The notes below the pieces were generated by a model. It saw only the letters and a list, made by a program, of their open reading frames with translations, was not told the origin of the DNA and did no database searches. A stretch of DNA of 64,000 bases, taken from positions 2,832,501 to 2,896,500 of the forward strand of contig NZ_CABVGP010000001.1 of the NCBI RefSeq assembly GCF_902497555.1, written 5' to 3'. This DNA comes from Amycolatopsis camponoti (GTDB lineage Bacteria > Actinomycetota > Actinomycetes > Mycobacteriales > Pseudonocardiaceae). Position numbers and translations under genes: made by a program. Positions 1 to 8,443 of the stretch are shown piece after piece. Positions within the stretch are counted from its first letter, which is position 1. Each line of letters begins with the position of its first letter.

Positions 1-1
1 C

Positions 2-640
2 CGCCACCCGGTGCCGTTCGCCAAGGAGCTGATGACGCTCGACGACATTTCCGGCGGCCGGCTGATCTGCGGCGTCGGCTCCGGGGCCGGGGGGTACGAC
101 GAGAGCGTCTTCGGCGTCGCACCTTCGGGGAGCCGGTCCGGGCGGTTCGCGGAGTTCCTCGAGCTGACGGAACTGCTGCTGCGGCAGCCGCTCACGTCGT
201 ACGAGGGCGAGTACTACCGCTGCGAGGACGCGCGGATGGAACCGGGCTGCGTGCAGCGGCCGCGGCTGCCGTTCGCGGTGGCGGCCACCGGCCCGAAGGC
301 GATGGGCCTGGCCGCGCGGTACGGCGAAACGTGGCTCACCGCCGGCGCGCCGGGCCGCTTCGACGCCCGCCGCTGGGACCTGGTCGTGCCGGAGCTGAAG
401 GACCAGCTCCGGGCGTTCGAAGACGCCTGCGTCGCGGTCGGCCGGGATCCGGCGTCGGCGGGGAAGCTGCTGGTGACCGGCGCGACCGTCGGGGGCGTGC
501 TGGACTCCGCGCAGTCCTTCCGGGACGCCTCGGGCACGTTCGCCGACCTGGGCTTCACCGACCTGGTCGTGCACTGGCCCCGCGAATCCGAGCCCTACCA
601 AGGGGATGAGCGGGTCCTCGACGAGCTGGACCTGTCCTGA
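2..640 (+). CDS. LLM-class flavin-dependent oxidoreductase, C-terminal part (5' end outside window)
   Basis: The reading frame is open from the first bases of the window, so the start lies upstream. The visible part has the luciferase-like monooxygenase pattern: 'GGRLICGVGSGAGGYDESVFG' is followed by 'GRFAEFLELTELLLRQP' and, further on, 'PFAVAATGPKAMGLAARYGETW', which in this family lines the flavin/F420 pocket. The substrate cannot be told. It ends 10 bases before the PhzF-family gene and probably belongs to the same rightward unit as that gene and the gamma-glutamyltransferase-like gene. FMN or F420 as cofactor cannot be decided from the fragment. Confidence 0.8.
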   Translation, partial: RHPVPFAKELMTLDDISGGRLICGVGSGAGGYDESVFGVAPSGSRSGRFAEFLELTELLLRQPLTSYEGEYYRCEDARMEPGCVQRPRLPFAVAATGPKAMGLAARYGETWLTAGAPGRFDARRWDLVVPELKDQLRAFEDACVAVGRDPASAGKLLVTGATVGGVLDSAQSFRDASGTFADLGFTDLVVHWPRESEPYQGDERVLDELDLS

Positions 641-650
641 GAGGAGCAGC

Positions 651-1520
651 ATGCCCGCGTACGAGATCGTCAACATGTTCGCCGACCACGTCTACGCCGG
701 CAGCGCGCTCGGCGTCGTCCCGCGGGCCGGTGACCTCGACCCCGCGGGCATGCAGGCACTGGCGCGCGAGATCAACCACACCGAGACCGCGTTCGTCCTG
801 CCGCCCACCGGCACCGGCGCGGACTACCGGGTCCGGGTCTTCACCCCTGCGGCCGAATCGCCCTTCGGTGGGCATTCCAGCGTCGGCACCGCGGTCACGC
901 TCGCGCGGCTCGGGCTGGTGCCCGCCGGGCGGGTCGTGCAGGAGTGCGGCCCGAAGCTGCTGCCCCTCGACGTGACCGCCGAGGCGGGCAAGATCACCGC
1001 GAACGACCCCCTGGAGAGCGTGCCGCTCGATCCGGGGCTCCTGCTCGGCGCCGTCGGCCTGCCCGCCCCCGCAGCCGACGGCGCCCGCCCCGCGGCGTGC
1101 GGGTTCGGCCCGGCGTTCCACTTCCTCCCGGTGCGCGCGGACGCCGTCGCGGCCGCGGCGCCCGACTTCGCCCGGATGGCCGCCGCGGACCTCGCCGACG
1201 TGCTCGTGTTCGGCTGGGACCCGGCGACCCGCACCGCGCACGGCCGGCTGTTCGCGCCCGGCTACGGGATGCCCGAGGACCCGGCGTGCTCGTCGGCCGC
1301 GCTCGGGCTCGGCGTCTGGCTCGTCGAGGCGGGGTGGCTCGGCGGCGACGGATCCCACGACTTCACGCTGCGCCAAGGACGTGAGCAGGGGCGTCCGTCC
1401 ACTTTGTACTGCTCGGTCCGGGTCGCCGACGGCCGGCCGGTGTCTGCCTCGGTCTCCGGTGCCGTGCTGCCGGCGGGCGCCGGCGAGCTGGCCGACCCGG
1501 ACCGCGAGAAGGGAAGCTGA
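651..1520 (+). CDS. PhzF-family epimerase/isomerase-like protein
   Basis: About 289 residues, the usual PhzF length. The ATG at 651 has a good ribosome site (GAGAGGAG) and is preferred over an in-frame upstream ATG at 606, which would overlap the previous gene. Seen: 'INHTETAFVLP' near residue 45, matching the region of the catalytic glutamate of PhzF; 'PFGGHSSVGTAV', the conserved GH-x-x-x-GTA motif; and 'MPEDPACSSAALGLG', the counterpart of the EDPATGSA loop. The family is a cofactor-free isomerase fold (diaminopimelate-epimerase-like). No other phenazine genes are present, so phenazine synthesis is unlikely; a role in small-molecule catabolism with its neighbours is an inference. Confidence 0.85.
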   Translation: MPAYEIVNMFADHVYAGSALGVVPRAGDLDPAGMQALAREINHTETAFVLPPTGTGADYRVRVFTPAAESPFGGHSSVGTAVTLARLGLVPAGRVVQECGPKLLPLDVTAEAGKITANDPLESVPLDPGLLLGAVGLPAPAADGARPAACGFGPAFHFLPVRADAVAAAAPDFARMAAADLADVLVFGWDPATRTAHGRLFAPGYGMPEDPACSSAALGLGVWLVEAGWLGGDGSHDFTLRQGREQGRPSTLYCSVRVADGRPVSASVSGAVLPAGAGELADPDREKGS

Positions 1521-1521
1521 G

Positions 1522-3294
1522 GTGCTCGACCGACCCGAACTGCTCGGCACCCGCGGGGCCGTGTCCTCCACGCACTGGCTGGCTTCGGCCGCCGGCACGG
1601 CGATGTTCGACCTCGGGGGCAACGCCTTCGACGCGGCCGTCGCGACGGCGCTCGTCATCCAGGTCGTCGAACCGCACCTCAACGGCCCGGGCGGCGACGT
1701 CCCGATCCTGGTGCACGACGGCGCGACCGGCGACGTCGAGGTGATCTGCGGCCAGGGCCCGATGCCGGAAGCCGCGACACCCCAGGCGTTCCGCGACCGC
1801 GGCGTCGACGCGATCCCCGGCTCCGGGCTGCTGCCGGCGGTCGTGCCCGGCGCGTTCGGCGCGTGGCTGCGGCTGCTGCGCGACCGCGGCCGCCTCGACC
1901 TCGGCACCGTGCTCGCCCCGGCCATCGCCTACGCCGAGGACGGCTTTCCGCTGCTGCCCAAGGCGGCGGACATGATCGCGGTGCTCGCGCCGCTGTTCCG
2001 CGAGGAGTGGACGGCGTCCGGCGAGGTCTACCTGCCGGATGGGCGACCGCCGAAGCCGGGCTCCCGGCTGCGCAACCGGCCGCTGGCCGCGACCTACCGG
2101 CGGATCCTCGCCGAGTCCGAAGCCGCCCCCGGCGGGCGCGAGAACCGGATCGACGCCGCTGTCGCCGTGTTCTACCAGGGGTTCGTCGCCGAAGCGATCG
2201 ACAAGTTCCTCGCCACGGCCGAGCCGCTCGACTCCACCGGCCGCCGCAACGGCGGCCTGCTCACCGGCCACGACCTGGCGTCCTGGCGGCCCACGATCGA
2301 GCCGGCGGTGACGGCGGACTACCGTGGGCACACCGTGCACAAGGCGGGCCCGTGGTCGCAGGGCCCGGTGTTCCTGCAGCAGCTGGGCCTGCTCGAGGGT
2401 TTCGACCTGGCGGCGATGGACCACGGCGGCGCCGAGCACCTGCACACGGTCGTCGAATGCGCGAAGCTCGCCTTCGCCGACCGGGAAGCGTTCTACGGCG
2501 ACCCGGCGTTTTCCGACGTCCCGCTGCGCCGGCTGCTCGATCCGGAGTACGCGGCGGCCCGCCGCGAGCTGGTCGGGGAGCGGGCGTGCGGCGAGCTGCG
2601 TCCGGGCCTGGACGGCTGGTTCCCGGAGCCGCCGCTGCCCGCCCCGGCCGACCCGGACTGGCGCGCCCAGCTGGCCGACGGCATCCCGGCGGTGGTGAAG
2701 CTGACCGCGGCCAAGGGCGACACGTGCTGCATCAGCGCGTCGGACCGCGACGGCAACATGGTCGTCGCCACCCCGAGCGGCGGCTGGCTGAAGAGCTCGC
2801 CGGTCATCCCCGGTCTCGGCTTCCCGCTCGGCACCCGCGGCCAGATGGCGTTGCTGGAAGAGGGCCACCCGAACACGGTCGCGCCGGGCAAGCGCCCGCG
2901 GACGACCCTGAGCCCGACGCTGGTGACTAAGGAGGGCCGACCCCACCTGGCCTTCGGCACCCCGGGCGGCGACCAGCAGGACCAGTGGACGCTGAACTTC
3001 TTCCTCAGCCACGTCGACGCCGGGTTGCGCCCCCAGGCGGCGATCGAGCAGCGGGCGTTCCACACGGACCAGGTGCCGTCGTCGTTCGCGCCGCGTTCCG
3101 CCCGCCCGAACCGCCTGGTGGTCGAGACCGGGTGCCCGGCGGAGGTGGTCGAGCAGCTGCGCGACCGGGGTCATGACGTCGTCCTGGCGGCGGAGAAGTC
3201 GTTGGGCAAGGTCTGCGCGACGGGGTTCGAGGGTGATCTGGTTCTCGCCGCGGCCAGTCCGCGGGGTCAGCAGGCGTACGCCGTGGCCCGCTGA
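1522..3294 (+). CDS. gamma-glutamyltransferase family protein
   Basis: About 590 residues, typical of the Ntn-hydrolase GGT family. It starts at GTG 1522, one base after the PhzF stop, so the two are probably translationally coupled. The large-subunit signature 'GNAFDAAVATALVIQVVEPH' is near residue 35, and 'GTPGGDQQDQWTLNF' lies in the C-terminal part. The expected autoprocessing threonine is Thr401 in 'GDTCCISASDRDGNM', where most relatives have TTH; here the second position is Cys. No signal peptide is visible, so a cytoplasmic amidohydrolase role is more likely than periplasmic glutathione turnover. Its substrate is not evident. Confidence 0.85.
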   Translation: MLDRPELLGTRGAVSSTHWLASAAGTAMFDLGGNAFDAAVATALVIQVVEPHLNGPGGDVPILVHDGATGDVEVICGQGPMPEAATPQAFRDRGVDAIPGSGLLPAVVPGAFGAWLRLLRDRGRLDLGTVLAPAIAYAEDGFPLLPKAADMIAVLAPLFREEWTASGEVYLPDGRPPKPGSRLRNRPLAATYRRILAESEAAPGGRENRIDAAVAVFYQGFVAEAIDKFLATAEPLDSTGRRNGGLLTGHDLASWRPTIEPAVTADYRGHTVHKAGPWSQGPVFLQQLGLLEGFDLAAMDHGGAEHLHTVVECAKLAFADREAFYGDPAFSDVPLRRLLDPEYAAARRELVGERACGELRPGLDGWFPEPPLPAPADPDWRAQLADGIPAVVKLTAAKGDTCCISASDRDGNMVVATPSGGWLKSSPVIPGLGFPLGTRGQMALLEEGHPNTVAPGKRPRTTLSPTLVTKEGRPHLAFGTPGGDQQDQWTLNFFLSHVDAGLRPQAAIEQRAFHTDQVPSSFAPRSARPNRLVVETGCPAEVVEQLRDRGHDVVLAAEKSLGKVCATGFEGDLVLAAASPRGQQAYAVAR

Positions 3295-3302
3295 GCCCGC
3301 GG

Positions 3303-4967
3303 CTACCCGAGTGACGTGTACAGGCCGGCGTGCCGGGCCCGGAGCCGGTACTTGAGGATCTTGCCGCCGACCGTCTCGGGAAGGGATTCGGCGAAGACGA
3401 TCGCCTTGGGGCTCTCGTAACCCGCCAAGTGTTCGCGGCAGTGCGCGAGCAGCTCGGCTTCGGCCGGATCGTGGCCCGGCCGCGGGACGACGACCGCCGT
3501 GACCGCCTCGCCCCAGTGCTCGTGCGGCAGGCCGATCACCGCCGCGCGCAGGACGCCGGGGTGCTCGTGCAGCACCGCCTCGACGCGCATGCTGGAGACG
3601 TTCTCGCCGCCGGTCTTCACGATGTCCTTGTAGCGGTCCACCATCACCCGCAGGCCGTCTTCGTCCACCACCGCCGAGTCGCCGGAGTGGAACCACCCGT
3701 CGCGGAACGCCTCGCGGGTCGCGGCCGCGTCGCGGTAGTAGCCCGCCGTCATGACCGGCGACCGGTAGACGGCCTCGCCGGGGGTGCCGCGGACCGGCTC
3801 GCCCGATTCGTCGACGACGTCGGAGGCGAGCAGCCCGCTCGGGACGCCGACGTAGTTCATCGCGGGTGCCGTGCGCGCGTGCACTTCGGGCCACGCGCTG
3901 GGCCAGAAGCGGTGGCAGGCGATGGCTTCCGTCTGCCCGAAGATCCCGACCGTGACGAACCCCGGCGCGGTCCGGGCTTCCAGGCGCCGCAGCAACGCGG
4001 GGGAGAGGGCACCCCAGCCGTAGACGAGTGTGGTCAGGGCGGTCAGGTCGAGGTCCCCGCGAGCGTCGATCTCGTCGGCGAGCGCGGCGACGAACTGGGG
4101 CGATCCCGCCCAGACCGCGGTGGCCCGTGACCGCGCCAGTGACTCCGCGACCGGGCCGGGCACCGGGCGGCGGCCGAGGATCAGCGTGCCGCCGGCGAAG
4201 AACGTCGAGTACGTGAACAGCGCGTCACCGACGTGGTAGATCATCGGCAGGAACGTGACGACCCGCAGGTCCGTCTCGTGCCGCAGGCCGCGGGTGAGCG
4301 ACAGCGCGAAGTTCAGCCCGGCCAGGTGCGCGTAGCTGTGCGAGAGCATCACGCCCTTCGGCATCGCGGTGGTGCCGGAGGTGAACAGCAGCTGGTAGAT
4401 GTCGTCGCCGTGGATCTCGACGGCGGGTTCGGTGTCCGGCTGCCCGTCGAGGAACCCGCCGAACGACGGCGTGCCGGCGACCGGGCCGCCGCCGACCGTG
4501 ATGGTGGCGCCGACCCGCACGCCCGGCACGCCGGCCAGCCGTGGCCACAGTTCGGCGTCGACGATCGCCAGCCGTGGTTCGGTCTGCCGCACGAGGTGGT
4601 CGAGGACGTCGGGAGCGAGGCCCGGGTTCAGCGGGACGGCGACCATGCCCGCCTTGGCGATCCCGATCTTGGCCAGGAACGCCTCGACGGTGTTCTCGCA
4701 GAACAGCAGCACGCGGTCGCCGGGCACCAGGCCCGCCGCGGCCAGCGCGTGGGCCAGCCGGTTGGCGGCCCGGTCGGCCTGCCGGTACGTCACGGAGGCG
4801 AACTGTTCTTCCCCGTAGGCGCCCTCGGCCGCGCTGATCGCGACCTGGTCCGGGCGGCTCCAGGTGAGCCGCTCGAAGACGTCGCCCACCGACGTCCGCT
4901 CCCAGCGGTGCACCGCGCGGCGGCCACGCAGGGTCTCGACGTCGATCTGCTCGCTGGTGGTGGTCAT
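3303..4967 (-). CDS. AMP-dependent acyl-CoA synthetase/ligase
   Basis: About 554 residues, an ANL-superfamily enzyme that activates a carboxylic acid through an acyl-adenylate to the CoA thioester. Seen: the P-loop-like 'LLFTSGTTAMPKGVMLSH', 'GIFGQTEAI', the 'GWFHSGDSAVVDEDGLRVMVDRYKDIVKTGGENVSS' region, and the C-terminal lysine segment 'ETVGGKILKYRLR'. The ATG at 4967 follows GAAGGAG at good spacing; an in-frame upstream start at 5003 lacks such a site. It lies downstream of the TetR gene on the same strand and back to back with the acyl-CoA dehydrogenase operon, so it probably feeds acids into that pathway. Confidence 0.88.
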   Translation of the reverse strand: MTTTSEQIDVETLRGRRAVHRWERTSVGDVFERLTWSRPDQVAISAAEGAYGEEQFASVTYRQADRAANRLAHALAAAGLVPGDRVLLFCENTVEAFLAKIGIAKAGMVAVPLNPGLAPDVLDHLVRQTEPRLAIVDAELWPRLAGVPGVRVGATITVGGGPVAGTPSFGGFLDGQPDTEPAVEIHGDDIYQLLFTSGTTAMPKGVMLSHSYAHLAGLNFALSLTRGLRHETDLRVVTFLPMIYHVGDALFTYSTFFAGGTLILGRRPVPGPVAESLARSRATAVWAGSPQFVAALADEIDARGDLDLTALTTLVYGWGALSPALLRRLEARTAPGFVTVGIFGQTEAIACHRFWPSAWPEVHARTAPAMNYVGVPSGLLASDVVDESGEPVRGTPGEAVYRSPVMTAGYYRDAAATREAFRDGWFHSGDSAVVDEDGLRVMVDRYKDIVKTGGENVSSMRVEAVLHEHPGVLRAAVIGLPHEHWGEAVTAVVVPRPGHDPAEAELLAHCREHLAGYESPKAIVFAESLPETVGGKILKYRLRARHAGLYTSLG

Positions 4968-5036
4968 GCCGGGCTCCTTCGCCGTCGCCGACGCGCCCAG
5001 CATGCCGTGAGCCAGGTCACCAAATCAAGAGGAAAG

Positions 5037-5657
5037 TTATTCGTCATTCACTGACGCGGGCGGTGTCGGCGTGACACCGAGGCAGGCGTGCGCCATCTCG
5101 TCGAGCAGCGCCGCGAGCCGCTCGGGGGCGAGCCCGCTGCGGAAGAAGAGCGTCGACTGCACCGCGCCGATCGCCGCGTGCACGGCCAGCCGCAGCTCGC
5201 CGTCGGCGAGGTCGGGGCGCAGCGGGGACAGCACGTGCACCCAGTCCTCGAGGTAGTGCCGCTGGAGCCGGCGCAGCCGTCGCCGGTCCTCCTCGGGCAG
5301 GTTGTGGACCTCGCGGTGGTAGACCGCGAGCACGGTGCGGTCCTCGATGGCCACCCGGACGTGGTCCCTGACCAGTCCGGACAGCGTCGCGCGGTCGTCC
5401 GGGCCGGCGGCGAGGATCGCGGCGGCCCCGTCCTGCAGGCGGGCCATCACGCGGTCGAGCAGCGCGACCAGGATCGCGTCCTTGTTCTCGAAGTGCCGGT
5501 AGACGCCGGACCCGACGATGCCGGCCTCCGCCCCGATGTCGGCCATGCCGATCGCGTGGAACCCGCGCCGGGCGGTGAGCTCGGCCGCCGCGGTCAGGAT
5601 CCGCTCCCGGCGCTCGGGGTCGCGCCGCCGCCGGGTGGCCGGGGATGTCGCTGTCAT
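5037..5657 (-). CDS. TetR/AcrR-family regulator
   Basis: 206 residues with an N-terminal TetR helix-turn-helix: 'RRERILTAAAELTARRGFHAIGMADIGAEAGIVGSGVYRHFENKDAILVAL'. The C-terminal half resembles the ligand-binding domain of regulators that sit beside acyl-CoA catabolic operons. It is divergent from the acyl-CoA dehydrogenase gene across a gap of 69 bases that holds an AGTGA/TCACT inverted repeat. Repression of both directions, relieved by an acyl-CoA, is inferred from this layout. Confidence 0.9.
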   Translation of the reverse strand: MTATSPATRRRRDPERRERILTAAAELTARRGFHAIGMADIGAEAGIVGSGVYRHFENKDAILVALLDRVMARLQDGAAAILAAGPDDRATLSGLVRDHVRVAIEDRTVLAVYHREVHNLPEEDRRRLRRLQRHYLEDWVHVLSPLRPDLADGELRLAVHAAIGAVQSTLFFRSGLAPERLAALLDEMAHACLGVTPTPPASVNDE

Positions 5658-5695
5658 CTTGTCATCGTCGCAGACGGGAGCTACGGTGCGCTATA

Positions 5696-5713
5696 AGTGA
5701 ATACAAAATCACT
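5696..5713. promoter_or_regulatory. candidate operator of the divergent TetR regulator
   Basis: AGTGA, eight bases, TCACT, an inverted repeat that extends imperfectly by one or two bases each way. It overlaps a TATAAG sequence that could be the -10 box of the rightward operon and ends just before its ribosome site. It is the only clear symmetric site between the divergent genes. The assignment to this regulator is inferred. Confidence 0.5.
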
Positions 5714-5726
5714 AAGGAGCGTCGGC

Positions 5727-6878
5727 GTGGACGTGCTCGACAGCGACGAGGCCCGTGACCTCCGGGCCGCGGTGGGCGCGATCGCCGCGCCGTTCGGCGG
5801 CCGCTACTACGTCGAGCACGCCCGGGCGGGCCGCGAGTGCACCGAGCTGTGGCACGCGCTGGGCGACGCGGGGTTCATCGGCGTCAACATCCCCGAGGAG
5901 TACGGCGGCGGTGGCCGCGGCCTGGCCGAGCTGACCATCGTGATCGAGGAGAGCGCCGCGCGAGGCGCGCCGATGCTGCTCCTGCTCGTCACCGAAGCCA
6001 TCTCCGCCGAGGTGCTCACCGAGTTCGGCACGCCGGAGCAGCGCAAGGAGTGGCTGCCCGGCCTCGCGAGCGGCCGGGCGAAGGTCGTCTTCGCGATCAC
6101 CGAGCCGGACGCCGGCTCCAACACCCACAAGCTGAGCACCACCGCCCGCCGCGACGGCGACGAGTGGGTGGTCGACGGCGAGAAGTACTACATCTCCGGC
6201 GTCGACACCGCCGACGCGCTGCTGCTCGTCGCCCGCACCGGCCGCGACCCCGACGGCACCGCCCAGCTCTCGCTGTTCCTGGTCCCGGTCGACGCGCCCG
6301 GCCTCGCGGTCATCCCGCTCCCGGTCGACGTCATGCTCCCCGAGAAGCAGTTCACGTTGCGCTTCGACGGCGTCCGGCTGCCCGCGACGGCGCTCGTCGG
6401 CGAGGAGGGCGCCGGGTTCCGGCAGGTCTTCCACGGCCTCAACCCCGAACGCATCACCGGCGCCGCGCTCTGCGTCGGCATCGCGCGCTACGCCCTCGAC
6501 GTCACCGCTCGCTACGCCCGCGAGCGGACCGTGTGGGACCAGCCGATCGGTGTCCACCAGGGCGTCTCGCATCCGCTGGCCAAGGCCAAGATCGAAACCG
6601 AGCTGGCCGCCCTGATGACGCACCGCGCGGCGGCCCTGCACGACCGCGGGCTGCCCGCGGGCGAGGCGTCGAACATGGCCAAGTACGCCGCCGCGGAGGC
6701 CGCGCTGGCCGCCGTCGACGCCGCCATCCAGACCCACGGCGGCAACGGCGTCTCGGCGGACTTCGGGCTGCTGCCGTACTGGGGGCTGGCCCGGCTGCTG
6801 CGGATCGCCCCGGTGAACCGCGAAATGATCCTCAACTTCGTCGCGCAGCACAGCCTCGGGCTGCCCCGGTCCTATTAG
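5727..6878 (+). CDS. acyl-CoA dehydrogenase
   Basis: About 383 residues, FAD-dependent acyl-CoA dehydrogenase fold. Seen: 'FAITEPDAGSNTHK' (flavin/substrate loop), 'YARERTVWDQPIGVHQGV', and 'QTHGGNGVSADFGLLPYWGLAR' near the C-terminus, all family hallmarks. The GTG at 5727 is seven bases after AAGGAG and is preferred over an ATG at 5697, which has no site and lies within the operator-like repeat. It is the first gene of a rightward operon of seven genes with CoA ligase, acyl-CoA carboxylase, hydratase and AtuA-like protein. By context it introduces the alpha,beta double bond that the carboxylase and hydratase need. Confidence 0.9.
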   Translation: MDVLDSDEARDLRAAVGAIAAPFGGRYYVEHARAGRECTELWHALGDAGFIGVNIPEEYGGGGRGLAELTIVIEESAARGAPMLLLLVTEAISAEVLTEFGTPEQRKEWLPGLASGRAKVVFAITEPDAGSNTHKLSTTARRDGDEWVVDGEKYYISGVDTADALLLVARTGRDPDGTAQLSLFLVPVDAPGLAVIPLPVDVMLPEKQFTLRFDGVRLPATALVGEEGAGFRQVFHGLNPERITGAALCVGIARYALDVTARYARERTVWDQPIGVHQGVSHPLAKAKIETELAALMTHRAAALHDRGLPAGEASNMAKYAAAEAALAAVDAAIQTHGGNGVSADFGLLPYWGLARLLRIAPVNREMILNFVAQHSLGLPRSY

Positions 6879-6886
6879 GAGGACTG

Positions 6887-8443
6887 ATGACGGACCACAA
6901 CCTCGTCCACCGGGTCAACGTCGGCGACGCGCTCACCCGCGTCGCGTTCGCCCACCCGGAGGCCCTCGCCGTGGTCGACGGCGAGCGCCGCTGGACCTAC
7001 GGCGAGTTCGACACGTGGGTCAACCGGTTCGCCCACGGCCTGCGGGACCGCGGGTACACGACCGGTGACGTCCTCGCGCTGGCGTCGGCCAACAGCGCCG
7101 AGTTCCTCGCCGTCTACTACGCTTGCGCGAAGCTCGGGGTCGTCTGCGTCCCGATCAACCTCGGCTGGCGCGCCGACGAAGTCGCTTACGTACTCGGGCA
7201 TTCGCAGGCCCGCGGCATCGTCGTGGAGCGTCAGCTCGCCGGGGTCATCGCACCTGCGGTGCCCGAAGGGACCGACGTGTTCCTCGCGCCCGGCACCGGC
7301 GGCGAAGCCTCCGGGACGGATCTCGACGACGTGCTTTCCGACGACACCACCTCACCCGAGGTCGTCGTCGAGGACCGCGCTCCACTGTCCTATCTGTACA
7401 CCTCCGGGACCACGGCGGCCCCGAAGGGCGTCGTCGGCACGCACCTGGGGATCCACCTGGAGTCGATGTCGGCCGCCCTCGACTCCGGCTGGCGCGCCGA
7501 CGACCGGTTCGTCGCGATGATGCCGATGTTCCACACCGCGCAGCTCAACGCCTTCTGCACGCCCGCGATCGTCGTCGGCGCCGCGATCTTCGTCCACCGC
7601 GGCTTCGACCCGGACGCGTTCCTCGCCACGATCGAACGCGAGAAGATCACCCAGGTCTTCGGCCTGCCGATGATGTACCGCGCGGCCCTGGAGCACCCGT
7701 CGTTCGGCGCGCGGGACCTGTCCTCGCTGCGGCGAGCCGTCTACGCGATGGCGCCGATGCCGGAGGCGCAGATCAAGGCGTGCCTCGACGGCTTCCGCTG
7801 CGACTTCGCGCTGCTGTTCGGCCAGACCGAGATGAGCCCGATCACCACGCTCTTCCGCCCCGAGCACCAGCTCTCGCACGTCGGCGCGGTCGGCACCCCG
7901 CTCACCGGCGTCCAGGTCGGGATCATGGACCCGGACGGGAAGCTGCTGCCGCGTGGCGAGCAGGGCGAGATCGTCTACCGGGCGCCGTCGACCATGCAGG
8001 AGTACCTGCGCAACCCCGAGGCCACGGCCGAGGCGTTCCGGCACGGCTGGTTCCACTCCGGCGACGTCGGGCGGTTCGGGCCGGACGGGGTGCTGTGGTT
8101 CGCCGACCGGTACAAGGACGTCATCAAGACCGGCGGCGAGAACGTCGCCTCGATCGAGGTCGAGCGGGCGGTCTACGACACCGAGCCGGACGTCGCCGAG
8201 GTCGTGGTCGTCGGGCTGCCGCACGAACGCTGGACCGAGGCCATCACGGCGGTGGTCGTGCCCAAACCCGGGACGCGGATCGACGCCGAGGGCCTGCGGC
8301 TGCGCTTGAAGGACCGCCTGGACGGCTACAAGGTGCCGAAGGCCGTGATCGTCGCCGACGAGCTGCCGCGCACGTCCACCGGGAAGATCCAGAAGAACGT
8401 GGTCCGGGAGCGGCACGCCGGGCACTACGGGGGAGCGGAATGA
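6887..8443 (+). CDS. AMP-dependent acyl-CoA synthetase
   Basis: 518 residues, ANL superfamily. Motifs: 'LSYLYTSGTTAAPKGVVGTH', 'LLFGQTEMSP', 'GWFHSGDVGRFGPDGVLWFADRYKDVIKTGGENV' and 'ELPRTSTGKIQKNV' with the late catalytic lysine. It starts at ATG 6887 after AGGAGG, eight bases past the dehydrogenase stop, and its last bases overlap the carboxylase start (ATGA). It supplies the CoA thioester for this operon. The preferred acid is unknown; a branched or isoprenoid acid fits the neighbours. Confidence 0.9.
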   Translation: MTDHNLVHRVNVGDALTRVAFAHPEALAVVDGERRWTYGEFDTWVNRFAHGLRDRGYTTGDVLALASANSAEFLAVYYACAKLGVVCVPINLGWRADEVAYVLGHSQARGIVVERQLAGVIAPAVPEGTDVFLAPGTGGEASGTDLDDVLSDDTTSPEVVVEDRAPLSYLYTSGTTAAPKGVVGTHLGIHLESMSAALDSGWRADDRFVAMMPMFHTAQLNAFCTPAIVVGAAIFVHRGFDPDAFLATIEREKITQVFGLPMMYRAALEHPSFGARDLSSLRRAVYAMAPMPEAQIKACLDGFRCDFALLFGQTEMSPITTLFRPEHQLSHVGAVGTPLTGVQVGIMDPDGKLLPRGEQGEIVYRAPSTMQEYLRNPEATAEAFRHGWFHSGDVGRFGPDGVLWFADRYKDVIKTGGENVASIEVERAVYDTEPDVAEVVVVGLPHERWTEAITAVVVPKPGTRIDAEGLRLRLKDRLDGYKVPKAVIVADELPRTSTGKIQKNVVRERHAGHYGGAE

